DNA of 64,000 nucleotides, taken from the NCBI RefSeq assembly GCF_003815975.1, contig NZ_CP033932.1:4259501-4323500 (forward strand), in the 5' to 3' direction. The position numbers and the translations under genes are program-made. Below, in pieces: positions 1-8,885 of the stretch. The stretch comes from Chryseobacterium bernardetii. GTDB taxonomy: Bacteria > Bacteroidota > Bacteroidia > Flavobacteriales > Weeksellaceae. Below the pieces are notes generated by a model. It was not told the origin of the DNA and made no database searches. It saw nothing but the letters and a program-made list of their open reading frames with translations. Position 1 is the first letter of the stretch. Each line of letters opens with the position of its first letter.

Positions 1-667
1 AAGATTCATTATTACAATGTAAACAGGATTTACCATATAGTGCTTTATGGCCACATACCTCACAATCTTTCAGATGGTCGAACAAATCTGAAATTCTGCT
101 CTGCATATCTTCAGAAAACAAATGTAGAGGAACAATTCTTAAAAGCTTATAATAATTCGGTTCCTGATTGGAAAAAGAGAAATATTTGTCGGTACTGATC
201 TGTTTTTTAGTGTAAAGTTTCAATTTTTTCAAATCAAACTCTACTTCCGCTTTCACAATATCTTTCAAGTTCAGAATAGCTTTCTGTTTATAAACAACAT
301 TCTGTTTTTCATCAATTTCCATGATGGGCTTCTGATCTATAAAATGATTAATACATAAGGTGGTTTCCCAGGAATTAATCATTCTCAGTTTTCCTTCATG
401 GCCACAAATCTCACAAACCTTTTGAGAAAGTTGGGAATAGGTGTTGGTGACCTTTCCCAGCCTGGCATTCAATTCTTTATTCTCAGAATAAATATAACAA
501 CGTAATTCTCCAGAGTTCTCCTTGCCAAAGACATCATGGTCCATATTCCATCCTGCATCAACCAGTTCAGACAGCATTTTTCCGATCAGATCATTCCAAC
601 CGGTGCTGTTTACTGAAAAATTCTTCAGATTACGTTCTATAAAGCTGTTGATGTCTTGCCGCATCAT
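1..667 (-). CDS. Hypothetical protein with two CxxC pairs (C-terminus cut by window edge)
   Basis: The reading frame is open from the window edge to an ATG ATG pair at 667-662, giving about 222 residues; the C-terminus lies outside. I do not recognise the family. Visible features are a CEICGHEG motif near residue 87 and a second CxxC...CxxC pair (CEVCGH, CLHCNN) at the visible end, which suggests a zinc-binding or treble-clef-like protein. The start overlaps the stop of the upstream peptidase gene by one base (TAATG), so the two are probably co-transcribed and translationally coupled. No signal peptide is seen, so it is likely cytoplasmic. Confidence 0.7.
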   Translation of the reverse strand, partial: MMRQDINSFIERNLKNFSVNSTGWNDLIGKMLSELVDAGWNMDHDVFGKENSGELRCYIYSENKELNARLGKVTNTYSQLSQKVCEICGHEGKLRMINSWETTLCINHFIDQKPIMEIDEKQNVVYKQKAILNLKDIVKAEVEFDLKKLKLYTKKQISTDKYFSFSNQEPNYYKLLRIVPLHLFSEDMQSRISDLFDHLKDCEVCGHKALYGKSCLHCNNES

Positions 668-1359
668 TATAATGAGCTTCCTGCTTCTATTTCGTAAGGC
701 TCTTTTCCTTTTTCAAAAATCCTGGTCAGTTCGCTTCCTTCCACCGTAATGGTATCATTGATTCTTCTGATCCAGTTTCCTTCTCTAAGGCCAACTACTT
801 TAAGATCATTTTGGGTAAGGAATTCCATGATGCGGGTTTCCCTTGTTTCTCCGTTATGCTTTAAATCCGGATTCGGGTCAAGATAGTGTGGGTTGAGGTT
901 GAACGGAACCAATCCCATACAGTCAAAACTTGGCGGGTAAACGATCGGCATATCGTTCGTTGTTTTCATATTCTGTCCACCGATATTACTTCCTGCGCTG
1001 CACCCAAGATATGGTTTTCCGCCGGTTACATTTTCTTTTAAAACAGACATCAGTCCTTCTTCATGTAACGTTTTCACCAATAAAAATGTGTTTCCACCTC
1101 CTGTGAAGAAACCTTTTGCCTGGTTTAAAGCTTCAATTTTATCGTTAAACTCATGAAGTCCTTTTACTTTTATGTTGATGGTTTGAAAAAATGCGCGGGC
1201 CTTTGCTGTATAATCATCATGGGAAATACCGCCGGGCCTTGCAAAAGGAACAAAAACAATCTCATCAATTCCTTTATATAACTGAATTAATTCTTCTCTT
1301 AAATATTCCAGATATTCTCCACCAAAAAGTGTAGAAGTAGAAGCTAATATAATATTCAT
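667..1359 (-). CDS. pepE: Peptidase E (alpha-aspartyl dipeptidase, family S51)
   Basis: PepE cleaves dipeptides with N-terminal aspartate in the cytoplasm. The 230-residue length fits the family. The GxSAGS nucleophile elbow has Ser121 (GCSAGS), with Asp136 and His158 at the places of the known catalytic triad (Ser-Asp-His near 120/135/157 in enteric PepE). A glycine-rich FTGGGNT loop lies at 85-91. It is the first gene of a two-gene unit with the CxxC protein downstream and has a TATCTTTG promoter element 29 bases before the start. Confidence 0.92.
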   Translation of the reverse strand: MNIILASTSTLFGGEYLEYLREELIQLYKGIDEIVFVPFARPGGISHDDYTAKARAFFQTINIKVKGLHEFNDKIEALNQAKGFFTGGGNTFLLVKTLHEEGLMSVLKENVTGGKPYLGCSAGSNIGGQNMKTTNDMPIVYPPSFDCMGLVPFNLNPHYLDPNPDLKHNGETRETRIMEFLTQNDLKVVGLREGNWIRRINDTITVEGSELTRIFEKGKEPYEIEAGSSL

Positions 1360-1387
1360 AGGATATTTTGATTATAAAATAGACTTA

Positions 1388-1395
1388 CAAAGATA
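1388..1395 (-). promoter_or_regulatory. Bacteroidetes -7 element (TATCTTTG) for pepE
   Basis: The minus strand reads TATCTTTG, matching the TAnnTTTG consensus of the Bacteroidetes primary sigma factor, with a short leader to the pepE start at 1359. No convincing -33 TTG was checked beyond this. Confidence 0.55.
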
Positions 1396-1541
1396 GGTTC
1401 AAACACTAACGAATCAAAAATTAATCTAAAAAAAATAAGAATCCCGTTAATATTTTCTAAAAAAACTTAAAGCCTCTAAAATTTGAGCTTTTATGGAATT
1501 ATTATTGAATTTTAGAAACTCGAATTATAAAATATAAGATT

Positions 1542-2099
1542 ATGAAAATGCCGAAAGTTAACATCAAAAACCTATTTGCAGGTTTAATTCTTGTAGGAAG
1601 TGCAAGTTTTGTAAGTGCACAAACCACTCAAACGGACAGTGCAAATAAAACTGCCACTCAGGCTGCTGCCACTCAGCAAAACCCTACTATTGAAGGTCTT
1701 AAAAAACAAATCGAAGCCAATCCAAAAGATACAGAATCCTTAGCTAAATTGGCTACCGCTTATCAGGAAGCATCAGACTGGACAAATGCGGTTGAAACCT
1801 GGAAAAAAATATCCGTTTTGCTACCGGATTGGGCTCCGGCTTACTACAGCCAGGCTTACGCTTATCAGTCAGCTAAAGATGATGCCAATGCAAAGATGGC
1901 TTACGAAAAGTATATTGCTGCTGTAAAGCCTGAGGAAGTAGAACAGAATAAGAAGAATCTGGCATATGCTTACTTCTATATAGCCTTCTCAGAACAGCAA
2001 ACTGATCCGAATAAAGCAAAAGAACATATTGCAAAATCACTGCAGTACGACCCTAACAATCAGGATGCTATAAAACTGAGCAAAGCTTTAAATTCATAA
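1542..2099 (+). CDS. Secreted/periplasmic TPR protein
   Basis: 185 residues. An N-terminal signal peptide (MKMPKVNIKNLFAGLILVGS, cleavage probably after VSAQ near residue 27) is followed by a Q/T-rich linker. Two to three tetratricopeptide-type helical repeats lie between about residues 50 and 180 (LAKLATAYQEASDWTNAVET, AYYSQAYAYQSAKDDANAKM, AKEHIAKSLQYDPNNQDAIK). TPR domains mediate protein contacts; the partner is unknown. It is a single gene followed by a strong terminator. The exact role cannot be told from sequence. Confidence 0.8.
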   Translation: MKMPKVNIKNLFAGLILVGSASFVSAQTTQTDSANKTATQAAATQQNPTIEGLKKQIEANPKDTESLAKLATAYQEASDWTNAVETWKKISVLLPDWAPAYYSQAYAYQSAKDDANAKMAYEKYIAAVKPEEVEQNKKNLAYAYFYIAFSEQQTDPNKAKEHIAKSLQYDPNNQDAIKLSKALNS

Positions 2100-2108
2100 C
2101 AACAAAAA

Positions 2109-2142
2109 CAAACTTCGGAAGAAATTCCGGAGTTTGTTTTTT
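2109..2142 (+). terminator. Rho-independent terminator after the TPR gene
   Basis: A 12-bp stem (CAAACTTCGGAA / TTCCGGAGTTTG, one G-T pair) with a GAAA loop is followed by a run of T. Confidence 0.85.
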
Positions 2143-2159
2143 GCTTTTTATTAATCTTT

Positions 2160-2648
2160 TTATTCTATCATCTTCCCAAAGAAGTCTGTTTCACCATGCA
2201 GATGCCTGATAATTTTCTCAATATTACGCTGAATACCGGCTTCCGTTTTCAGATTATTGATATAGCGGATTAGCTCATGACGTCTTGAAGGAATCAGTTT
2301 TTCAAAATTGCTTGCTGCCAAAGGACTGTCTTTTATAGCCTTTTCCAACCGAGGATGAATCGCAATACTTCTGTCTGAATTATCATATTCCAGCACCACT
2401 TCAATGATTTCGCCAATTCTTTTGGGTGAATTTTTCAACATTATAAGATTGACATACAGCCTCCACTCGCCAAGATATTTCATCAGGTTCTGCTGAAATT
2501 CCTTTCCGTTGATAGTTCCTTTTACCGGAATTGGACTTTTATTTCTTCCTGAGGTTTCAAAAATTTTCTCCAGAACTTCTTCCGGGATAAAAACAAAAGG
2601 ATTGATTCCGATAATTTCAAGAGTAGCTGTAAAAGTGGTATTTTTCAT
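2160..2648 (-). CDS. DUF1905 / YdeI (OmdA)-type protein
   Basis: 162 residues. The N-terminal half (residues 5-95) has the DUF1905 beta-barrel pattern (TFTATLEI, PVKGTINGKEFQQNLMKYLG). The C-terminal part (HPRLEKAIKDSPLAASNFEKLIPSRRHELIRYI) is the helical YdeI/OmpD-associated region. Family members are small cytoplasmic proteins linked in some hosts to peptide or bacteriocin resistance, but the biochemical activity is unsettled. Monocistronic; it converges on the TPR gene. Confidence 0.75.
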   Translation of the reverse strand: MKNTTFTATLEIIGINPFVFIPEEVLEKIFETSGRNKSPIPVKGTINGKEFQQNLMKYLGEWRLYVNLIMLKNSPKRIGEIIEVVLEYDNSDRSIAIHPRLEKAIKDSPLAASNFEKLIPSRRHELIRYINNLKTEAGIQRNIEKIIRHLHGETDFFGKMIE

Positions 2649-2846
2649 GGGATATGGTATTAAACAAAATTAGGTATTAGATTTTACATAGCCTTCAATT
2701 CTTTTATAACTTCAATTTACTTATTATTGATTACTCACTACTTACCATAAGCCCTCATATTCCTTAACTTAAGGCTATTATTTTATCACTCTGCTACTGA
2801 AGTCCACTCATGAAAAAATCATATCCCAGAACTCAATTAAATGACT

Positions 2847-2854
2847 TATCTTTG
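2847..2854 (+). promoter_or_regulatory. -7 element (TATCTTTG) for the aldolase gene
   Basis: TATCTTTG lies 23 bases before the ATG at 2878, giving a leader of about 15-20 nt. Confidence 0.55.
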
Positions 2855-2877
2855 CAGCAATAAATCTATTTAACAAA

Positions 2878-3531
2878 ATGAAATTTTTTATTGACACAGC
2901 TAATTTAGAGCAAATCAAGGAAGCTAAAGATCTTGGAATTTTAGATGGTGTAACTACCAACCCTTCATTAATGGCCAAAGAAGGTATTCAGGGAGCTGAA
3001 GCAATCAAAAACCATTATAAAACGATCTGCGAACTTGTAGACGGAGATATTTCTGCTGAAGTACTTTCTACAACGTATGAAGAAATGATTAAAGAAGGAG
3101 ATGAATTGGCTGCAATCCACCCTAATATCGTTGTTAAAATTCCAATGATTAAGGATGGTATCAAAGCATTAAAATATTTTTCTGATAAGGGAATCAAAAC
3201 TAACTGTACATTGATCTTCTCTCCGGGGCAGGCTCTTTTGGCAGCTAAAGCAGGAGCTACTTATGTTTCTCCGTTCCTTGGAAGATTAGATGATATTTCT
3301 ACTGACGGATTAAACCTGATTCAGGAAATCAGATTAATTTTCGATAACTATATGTTTGAAACTGAAATTTTAGCAGCTTCTATCCGTCATTCAATGCACA
3401 TTATTGACTGTGCTAAAATTGGAGCTGATGTAATTACCTCTCCACTGCCTCCAATCTTGAGCTTATTAAAGCACCCATTAACAGACAGCGGATTGGCTCA
3501 GTTTATTGCTGATTCTCAGAAACTATCTTAA
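2878..3531 (+). CDS. Transaldolase / fructose-6-phosphate aldolase family protein
   Basis: 217 residues, the length of the short TalC/Fsa transaldolase branch. The family forms a TIM barrel that transfers dihydroxyacetone units in the non-oxidative pentose phosphate pathway or cleaves fructose 6-phosphate. The Schiff-base lysine is Lys87 (VVKIPM); Asp6 (FIDTAN) and the GVTTNPS phosphate/active-site strand (24-30) are present. Sequence alone does not separate transaldolase from FSA activity. It is a single gene with its own promoter and a terminator. Confidence 0.88.
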   Translation: MKFFIDTANLEQIKEAKDLGILDGVTTNPSLMAKEGIQGAEAIKNHYKTICELVDGDISAEVLSTTYEEMIKEGDELAAIHPNIVVKIPMIKDGIKALKYFSDKGIKTNCTLIFSPGQALLAAKAGATYVSPFLGRLDDISTDGLNLIQEIRLIFDNYMFETEILAASIRHSMHIIDCAKIGADVITSPLPPILSLLKHPLTDSGLAQFIADSQKLS

Positions 3532-3556
3532 TTACTGACTGTTTTTTTCAGATATA

Positions 3557-3590
3557 AAAGTCTCGGAACTGCTTCCGGGACTTTATTTAT
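3557..3590 (+). terminator. Terminator between the convergent aldolase and acetyltransferase genes
   Basis: Stem AAAGTCTCGGAA / TTCCGGGACTTT (one G-T pair) with a 4-nt loop and a T-rich tail. It touches the 3' end of the opposite gene. Confidence 0.7.
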
Positions 3591-4153
3591 TCATTTCCTT
3601 CAATATTTTTTACAACTTTACAAGGGTTTCCTACTGCAACAACATTCTCCGGAATATTTTTGGTAACCACACTCCCTGCTCCTATTACCGAATTATTACC
3701 AATGGTAACGCCTGGTAAAATTACAACATTACCACCCAGCCATACATTATCTCCCACCGTAATCGGATGGGCATATTCCAAGCCTGCATTTCTCTGTTTT
3801 GCATCAAGTGGATGTCCGGCTGTATAAAAGCTGCAGTTGGGTCCAATAAAGACATTATCTCCAAATTTTACTGCAGCACAGTCCAATATCACAAGATTAT
3901 GATTGGAATAAAAATTTTCACCTACTTCAATATTATACCCATAGTCACACCAGAAAGAAGGTTCAATATATAGGTTTTCTTTTGTGCTTCCTAAAATTCT
4001 CTTAAGCAATTGTCTTCTTCTTTCTGTATCAGAATTCTTCAATCCGTTATATTCTAAGCACAGGTCTTTACATGCTATACGCTCCTGAATCAGTTCAGAA
4101 TCATAATTCGCATCATATAAAAGTCCGGCTTTGCATTTTTCTTTTTCTGTCAT
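3587..4153 (-). CDS. Sugar O-acetyltransferase (maltose/galactoside acetyltransferase-like, left-handed beta helix)
   Basis: 188 residues from the chosen start (MTEKEKCKAGLLYD), which matches the usual N-terminus of Maa/LacA enzymes; an ATG 36 bases upstream adds an atypical extension. The N-terminal helical maltose-acetyltransferase region is followed by hexapeptide repeats (IEVGENFYSN, VKFGDNVFIGPN, ITVGDNVWLGGN, VTIGNNSVIGAGS). The catalytic histidine is in FYTAGHPLD. It transfers acetyl from acetyl-CoA to a sugar; the natural substrate is not predictable. Cytoplasmic. Confidence 0.85.
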   Translation of the reverse strand: MTEKEKCKAGLLYDANYDSELIQERIACKDLCLEYNGLKNSDTERRRQLLKRILGSTKENLYIEPSFWCDYGYNIEVGENFYSNHNLVILDCAAVKFGDNVFIGPNCSFYTAGHPLDAKQRNAGLEYAHPITVGDNVWLGGNVVILPGVTIGNNSVIGAGSVVTKNIPENVVAVGNPCKVVKNIEGNE

Positions 4154-4290
4154 CAATGGTTTCCAGTTTAAATTTGAGATTAAGATCATTAAAAATAAAA
4201 ATATTTTCTATAATAAAAGCCATAGTCCTACAACCTAAAAAAAAACAGAACAACCTTTTGAGCTATCCTGTTCAGTAGAAAATAATAATT

Positions 4291-5196
4291 TTAGTTCACC
4301 AGATCAGGTTCTATCGGATTGTTGTCTTTCTGAAGCATGTCTTTTGTTCGCTTTTCCATTTCCTTGAGCACCTGATTAGGGTCTGAAAATTCTTTGCCGT
4401 CTGCCGTTTTCACTTTAAAAGCTACTTTTCCACCAGATTCACCGCCATTTCTCATCATCAGTTCTCTCACATTTTTGGTAGGATCATTTACATAGGCCTT
4501 CCATGCTTTCTTAAACTGGTCTTTGGTTACTTCAATATCTTTCCCATCCAGTCCCAGTATTTTTACGTTCCCAGGAAGCTGCAGTTCTTCTTCCTTCCCT
4601 AGTGTCTTTACACTTTTATTACCTACCAGCAGCATACTGTGGGATCCTGTGGCATCTTCAATTTTTACAATAAGCCCAGGAAGTCCATAAAATACATAAG
4701 GGCCGTCCTGAATAGGAATATCCGTTGTAAACCATGCCGTCCAGTCTCTTCCACCAAAACTTGTAGTTGCTTTCTGAACCTTGTATTCGCCTATTTTTTG
4801 TTGATCAGGTAAAATTTTCCATTCCAGTTTTTTATCTTCCTTAATTTTGTATTTATCCATAGAAATACTTCTGAAAAGATAGGTCTTAAAATCAAGGTAC
4901 TGCTTGGTAACTTTATAGGAAACCATTCCCGGTTTTTCTGTTCTGTTCATACTGATGCTCCCACCTCCTGATTTCAGCTGCTTCTCAATATTGGCCCGTG
5001 CAGTGGAATCCGCTACAAATTTATCATGGCTGTAATAGCTGGATCCGTTTTTATCAATATCAAGCAACATCATTTCCTTCTTCACCTCTTCTTTATTATT
5101 AGAATCGGGAATAAACTTATATTCATAGAAAAACCTGTTTACCTGTGCATGTGCAAACATTCCCAGGAAGATAAAAAATAGAACTTTGTTTTTCAT
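4291..5196 (-). CDS. GLPGLI family protein (secreted)
   Basis: 301 residues from the start at 5196 (MKNKVLFFIFLGMFAHAQV), which gives a clean signal peptide ending at AHA-Q; an ATG nine codons upstream is less likely. The family signature YGLPGLIVKIED lies near residue 180. GLPGLI proteins are Bacteroidetes exported proteins of unknown function, often beside M56 peptidase or TonB-related genes. Here the gene is the last of a BlaI - M56 - GLPGLI run, suggesting it is an output or partner of that sensor pair. Confidence 0.85.
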   Translation of the reverse strand: MKNKVLFFIFLGMFAHAQVNRFFYEYKFIPDSNNKEEVKKEMMLLDIDKNGSSYYSHDKFVADSTARANIEKQLKSGGGSISMNRTEKPGMVSYKVTKQYLDFKTYLFRSISMDKYKIKEDKKLEWKILPDQQKIGEYKVQKATTSFGGRDWTAWFTTDIPIQDGPYVFYGLPGLIVKIEDATGSHSMLLVGNKSVKTLGKEEELQLPGNVKILGLDGKDIEVTKDQFKKAWKAYVNDPTKNVRELMMRNGGESGGKVAFKVKTADGKEFSDPNQVLKEMEKRTKDMLQKDNNPIEPDLVN

Positions 5197-5251
5197 AATA
5201 GATGATAAAAAAGGCTTTGTCAATATGATATTGGCAAAGCCCGGTTAAACT

Positions 5252-6973
5252 TTATTTCTTAGTCTGAATTCTTATTTCATTCTGCGTTCCCCGCACTGCG
5301 TTTTCTTTAATAATATTGATGCTTGCAATATTTTCAGGCTTTAATGCATGGGCCTGTTCTTTGGAAACTTCAGCTCCATCAATGAAGTATTTTAAATTAT
5401 CCCAGCCTTTCATATTATACTTTTTCACTCCATTCATGGTAATGTCTCCATTTCCATCTTTTTTAATGAAATCTGCCTGCATAACCATTACTTTAGGAGA
5501 ACTATTTATTGTTGTGAAGCTTATATTCCTCATTGCCGTTTCTGCTTCCTGTCTGGCCTGTTCAGCAATTACTTTTGCCTGTTCAGCTACTTTTCTTGCC
5601 GCTTCTACATCAATTTTAGATTTTTCAACTTCTATTCTTGCCTTTTCGGCAGCTTTTCTTCCTATTTCCGCTGCTTCTATGTTTATTTTTGCAGCTTTCT
5701 TTCCTACTTTTTTGGCTTCTTTAGCGGCTTTGGCAGCCTCTCTTTCAATCTTTCGGAGTTCTTTTTTATCAAGAGGATCCATATTTTCAAGATCCGCCAT
5801 TTGCTTTTTCCATTCAGGAGAATTAAAATATTCTTCTACCTCTTTACTGGATTCATCCGTAATATCCGTCATGGCCGAAACCAAATCATCAATTTCCTCC
5901 ATTTTCTTTTCAAAAGCTTTACTGTCTGGATCCAGTTTATTTAGTTCTTTCTGTTTTTCATCCATCTTTTTCTGAAGCTCAGCCAATTGCTTGTTGGAAT
6001 CTTCGGGATCAGGAAGTCTGGTACTTTCCTTTTTTTCTGATTTTTCCTTTACAGTATCTTTTTTAATTTCAGAAACTGCTTTTTTAATAGAAAGGTTAGT
6101 TTCTTCAATTTCTCTGTTCTTAGCATTTACCAGATAAGCAAAAGCTACGGTGAATAAAACCGGCAACGCAAGAATTCTATGCGCATACCCGAATTTGGTT
6201 TTTGGTTTTTGTAACATTTTAAGTCTTTTTTTAAGGTTTGAACTTAGAAACGGACTGGCTGCAGGCAACTGGGTTCCGGAAAAGTGGCTTGCTAAAAGCA
6301 TCTGCGCAAATGCTTTGGTGTCCGAATTCTTTACGGCTTTTTTATCAGCCAGATATTCATGAATTAAACTAATTTCTTTTTTAATGATATGAAAGAACGG
6401 GTTGAACCAGAAAACAGCCGTCACCACTTCAATAAGAATCTTATCAAATGAATGTTTCTGTTCAATATGTACCATCTCATGTTTTAAAATCTGTTTTCCA
6501 ACGGCAGAATCCAGGGTAATGGTATTCTTCCAGAAAAGGTTCTTAAAATATGAAAACGGAGCTTCAGCTAAGTCTGTACTGTAAAAATTGATTCCGTCAA
6601 AACTTTCTTTCTGAAACTGTTCTTTAAACTGCTGGATCTTGAAGATCCCGTATATAAGCTTCCCTAAAAAGTAGAAAGAAACCAATCCCAGAGCTGAAAA
6701 AATAATGTTAAAATAAAGGTTACCATTGTTTACGTTTTTTTGTGTGTTAAAATTCTGAATCTTATCAAGCAGCAAATACACATCACTATTCACTTCTATT
6801 GTAAAATCATCCACTTTAATAAGCGGCAGTAAAAGTGATATTACAATTGCCAACAGAAGATAAAATCTGTTATAATGATGGAATGTCTTGTCTTTTAAAG
6901 ACAACTGATAGTACAGAAACATTACACCGGAACATAAAATTACTTTTCCAAAGTATAGAAGTATCGTCTCCAT
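5252..6973 (-). CDS. M56 (BlaR1-like) membrane metallopeptidase with long coiled coil and plug-like C-terminus
   Basis: 573 residues. N-terminal membrane segments at about 1-22, 35-52 and 88-112; the zinc motif HEMVH at 165-169 with HEYLAD at 205-210; a further membrane segment at about 266-284; then a highly charged region (about 300-490) rich in E/K/A heptads that should form a long coiled coil. The last 80 residues (YFIDGAEVSKEQAHALKPEN) resemble TonB-plug/carboxypeptidase-type tails seen on Bacteroidetes M56 proteins. Paired five bases downstream of a BlaI repressor gene, it is probably the sensor that triggers repressor cleavage. The inducing signal is unknown. Confidence 0.85.
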   Translation of the reverse strand: METILLYFGKVILCSGVMFLYYQLSLKDKTFHHYNRFYLLLAIVISLLLPLIKVDDFTIEVNSDVYLLLDKIQNFNTQKNVNNGNLYFNIIFSALGLVSFYFLGKLIYGIFKIQQFKEQFQKESFDGINFYSTDLAEAPFSYFKNLFWKNTITLDSAVGKQILKHEMVHIEQKHSFDKILIEVVTAVFWFNPFFHIIKKEISLIHEYLADKKAVKNSDTKAFAQMLLASHFSGTQLPAASPFLSSNLKKRLKMLQKPKTKFGYAHRILALPVLFTVAFAYLVNAKNREIEETNLSIKKAVSEIKKDTVKEKSEKKESTRLPDPEDSNKQLAELQKKMDEKQKELNKLDPDSKAFEKKMEEIDDLVSAMTDITDESSKEVEEYFNSPEWKKQMADLENMDPLDKKELRKIEREAAKAAKEAKKVGKKAAKINIEAAEIGRKAAEKARIEVEKSKIDVEAARKVAEQAKVIAEQARQEAETAMRNISFTTINSSPKVMVMQADFIKKDGNGDITMNGVKKYNMKGWDNLKYFIDGAEVSKEQAHALKPENIASINIIKENAVRGTQNEIRIQTKK

Positions 6974-6978
6974 GGTTA

Positions 6979-7353
6979 TTAGTCTTTGTTTTTAAGTTCA
7001 TTTAAAAGCATTTCAAGGTCTTCTACTGTCATTTCATTCTTTTCTACCAGAAATGAAACGGCACTTTTATAAGATCCTTTAAAATAGTTTTTCACAAGGC
7101 TCTTCATGGTCTTTCCAGAGTACTGCTCTTTGGTAACCAGCGGAAAATACTCATGCTGTCTTCCGTGTACATTATAATCTACGAATTCCTTATCCTTTAA
7201 TACTTTTAAAATAGTGGAAACGGTATTGGTATGCGGCTTTGGTTCTGGAAAGAGCTCTAGAATATCTTTAAGAAATCCTTTTTCCAGTTTCCATACATAC
7301 TGCATTACCTGTTCTTCTGCCTTTGTTAAAGTCTGGTTTTTCATATCCTTCAT
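6979..7353 (-). CDS. BlaI/MecI/CopY family transcriptional repressor
   Basis: 124 residues with the winged-helix pattern LTKAEEQVMQYVWKLEKGFL and PHTNTVSTILKVLKDKEFV typical of BlaI/MecI. The ATG at 7353 gives MKDMKNQ; an in-frame ATG at 7344 is equally possible. It likely binds the inverted AGTGATA-type sites just upstream and represses its own operon (BlaI, M56, GLPGLI) until the M56 protein senses a signal. A beta-lactamase is not adjacent, so the regulon may concern envelope stress. Confidence 0.9.
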   Translation of the reverse strand: MKDMKNQTLTKAEEQVMQYVWKLEKGFLKDILELFPEPKPHTNTVSTILKVLKDKEFVDYNVHGRQHEYFPLVTKEQYSGKTMKSLVKNYFKGSYKSAVSFLVEKNEMTVEDLEMLLNELKNKD

Positions 7354-7363
7354 TGTTCATTAA

Positions 7364-7441
7364 AGTGATATAAAAATGAGAATTTCTATATCACTAAGAA
7401 ATTAGTTATACAAATGTAGAAATAAAATTGACTCAAACAAC
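7364..7441 (-). promoter_or_regulatory. Promoter and candidate BlaI operator of the BlaI-M56-GLPGLI operon
   Basis: On the minus strand TTG (7440-7438) is followed 19 bases later by TACATTTG (7418-7411), a full Bacteroidetes promoter. Immediately downstream lie AGTGATA-type half-sites: a perfect 9-bp inverted repeat AGTGATATA/TATATCACT at 7364-7372 and 7387-7395, and an overlapping near-perfect pair TATCACTAA/TTAGTTATA at 7389-7410. A dimeric repressor here would block initiation. The operator role is inferred from position and symmetry. Confidence 0.65.
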
Positions 7442-7646
7442 TATTTTTTTAGTGATAAACAAAATTAATAATTAATTACCTGTAAATCAATGTTATAATT
7501 TTCATTCAAAGATATTATTTTTTTATTAAATGGGCTGTCAGCTATTAATTAGCAGAAAAAATACAGCTTTTCATCTGAGATTCTCATTACGGAAATCCAT
7601 AATAAATGCAATAGATACTACCATATATTTGGATAAAATTTAATAC

Positions 7647-7988
7647 ATGAAAACATTCTGCTATTTTCTCATCTTCTTATTGACCGTTTCCTGTTCTAAA
7701 TCTGCATCTTCTGATACTTTGAAGTTTACAAAAGATGAATATTCCGGAAAATGGCCATTCTCTGTAAACGAAATTGAAGTTTACTGTTCAGGTTATAAAG
7801 AAATTTACTGCAGGGCAAGCAATGGTAAAACCTATGCACTTAATGGCTCTGCAAAAGGAATTTCCCGTAATGATCCTTCTATAAGCAAGGTTGAGGAAAT
7901 ATGGCTGGATGATCCTGACTTTGCTGGATTAAAAATTTCATATGGAGATTTTATTAAAGAAGGTTTAAAGATCTGTGAGAATAAATAA
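7647..7988 (+). CDS. Small lipoprotein, function unknown
   Basis: 113 residues. The N-terminus is a lipoprotein signal (FLIFLLTVSCSK, lipobox cysteine at residue 16). The mature part is short, with a pattern near VEVYC...IYCRASNGKTYALNG, and I do not recognise a family. It stands alone with AT-rich flanks. The lipobox points to attachment in the inner or outer membrane. Confidence 0.7.
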   Translation: MKTFCYFLIFLLTVSCSKSASSDTLKFTKDEYSGKWPFSVNEIEVYCSGYKEIYCRASNGKTYALNGSAKGISRNDPSISKVEEIWLDDPDFAGLKISYGDFIKEGLKICENK

Positions 7989-8246
7989 TTAAATATTTAT
8001 GAGATTTCATTTTTGAAACGAAAACATGCATTCATAAATTAAACAATAACACCATTTACAGGCATTAATTTTATTTATTATTAAGATATTTTATAAAAAC
8101 ATCGTCATTACAAGGTACTCAAAAACGTCATTTATACAATAATGAAGACTTTACATTGTAGATTTGTTAAAATTTATTAAATAAAAGTAAAATGAATTTG
8201 TTAAAACCGGGAAATTATATTTATTTTAGTGCCTTAAAAATTTCTC

Positions 8247-8828
8247 ATGAAAAGATATAATTTATTGATTGTACTACTGCTGCTTATTTTTAACGTTACT
8301 ACAGCACAAAAGAAAAAATCTCCCGCTGCTGATCTTAGCATATTAAAGGACACTAAATCTAAAATTGAAGCTACAGTTCCATTGGTCATTCAGCATCTTC
8401 AGACTATTGCTACAAAAGAAGGCGACAATAATATCGTTATCAACGGAAAAACTGCATTGGGAAAAGAATATGGCATCTTAGAATCTGAATGGTTTTTATA
8501 CAGAAATAATATGAAAAACTGTATCCTGAACAATTCTTCCAAGAAAGCTAAAAAATGTATGGAATACCATACCCAATATCTTAGAAATACATTCATTAAT
8601 TATAACAACTATATTTCCAACCTTACCAGAAAAAATGGATATTTAGGAGTGGAAGGCGACACTAAGTTTGATTTCAAGCCTGCTGATATTGCAACAAAGC
8701 TTACTGAAGCTTATTTCAACGCCAATGATGCTGCGGGAAGAATGAAAGCCGATCAGAAAAGAGAATTCCTGGGAACAACGATGAGTGACGATAACAAGCT
8801 AACTCCTTATGCCCAACTTGCTCAATAA
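8247..8828 (+). CDS. Secreted protein, function unknown
   Basis: 193 residues with a signal peptide (MKRYNLLIVLLLLIFNVTTA, cleaved before QKKK). The mature part is mostly alpha-helical and rich in K/N, with a single cysteine pair (NCILNNSSKKAKKC at about 90-103). I do not recognise a family. A strong terminator follows, so it is a complete single-gene unit. Upstream, TATATTTA at about 8215 is a weak promoter candidate. Confidence 0.72.
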   Translation: MKRYNLLIVLLLLIFNVTTAQKKKSPAADLSILKDTKSKIEATVPLVIQHLQTIATKEGDNNIVINGKTALGKEYGILESEWFLYRNNMKNCILNNSSKKAKKCMEYHTQYLRNTFINYNNYISNLTRKNGYLGVEGDTKFDFKPADIATKLTEAYFNANDAAGRMKADQKREFLGTTMSDDNKLTPYAQLAQ

Positions 8829-8854
8829 AAGAAACAGATATACGAACCATATAC

Positions 8855-8885
8855 AAAGAGAACTGCAAAGCAGTTCTCTTTTTTT
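8855..8885 (+). terminator. Strong terminator
   Basis: Perfect 12-bp stem AAAGAGAACTGC / GCAGTTCTCTTT with an AAA loop and a T7 tail. Confidence 0.9.

Noticed and set aside
5316..5975. Long plus-strand reading frame of 219 codons opposite the M56 gene
   Set aside because: It is the antisense shadow of the coiled-coil region of the M56 gene; its composition (A/S/F-rich) mirrors the E/K/A repeats and no promoter precedes it.
7409..7418. TACAAATGTA as a classic BlaI TACA-n2-TGTA operator core
   Set aside because: The same bases form the minus-strand -7 element TACATTTG, a better explanation; the AGTGATA-type inverted repeats are preferred as operator. A dual role is not excluded.
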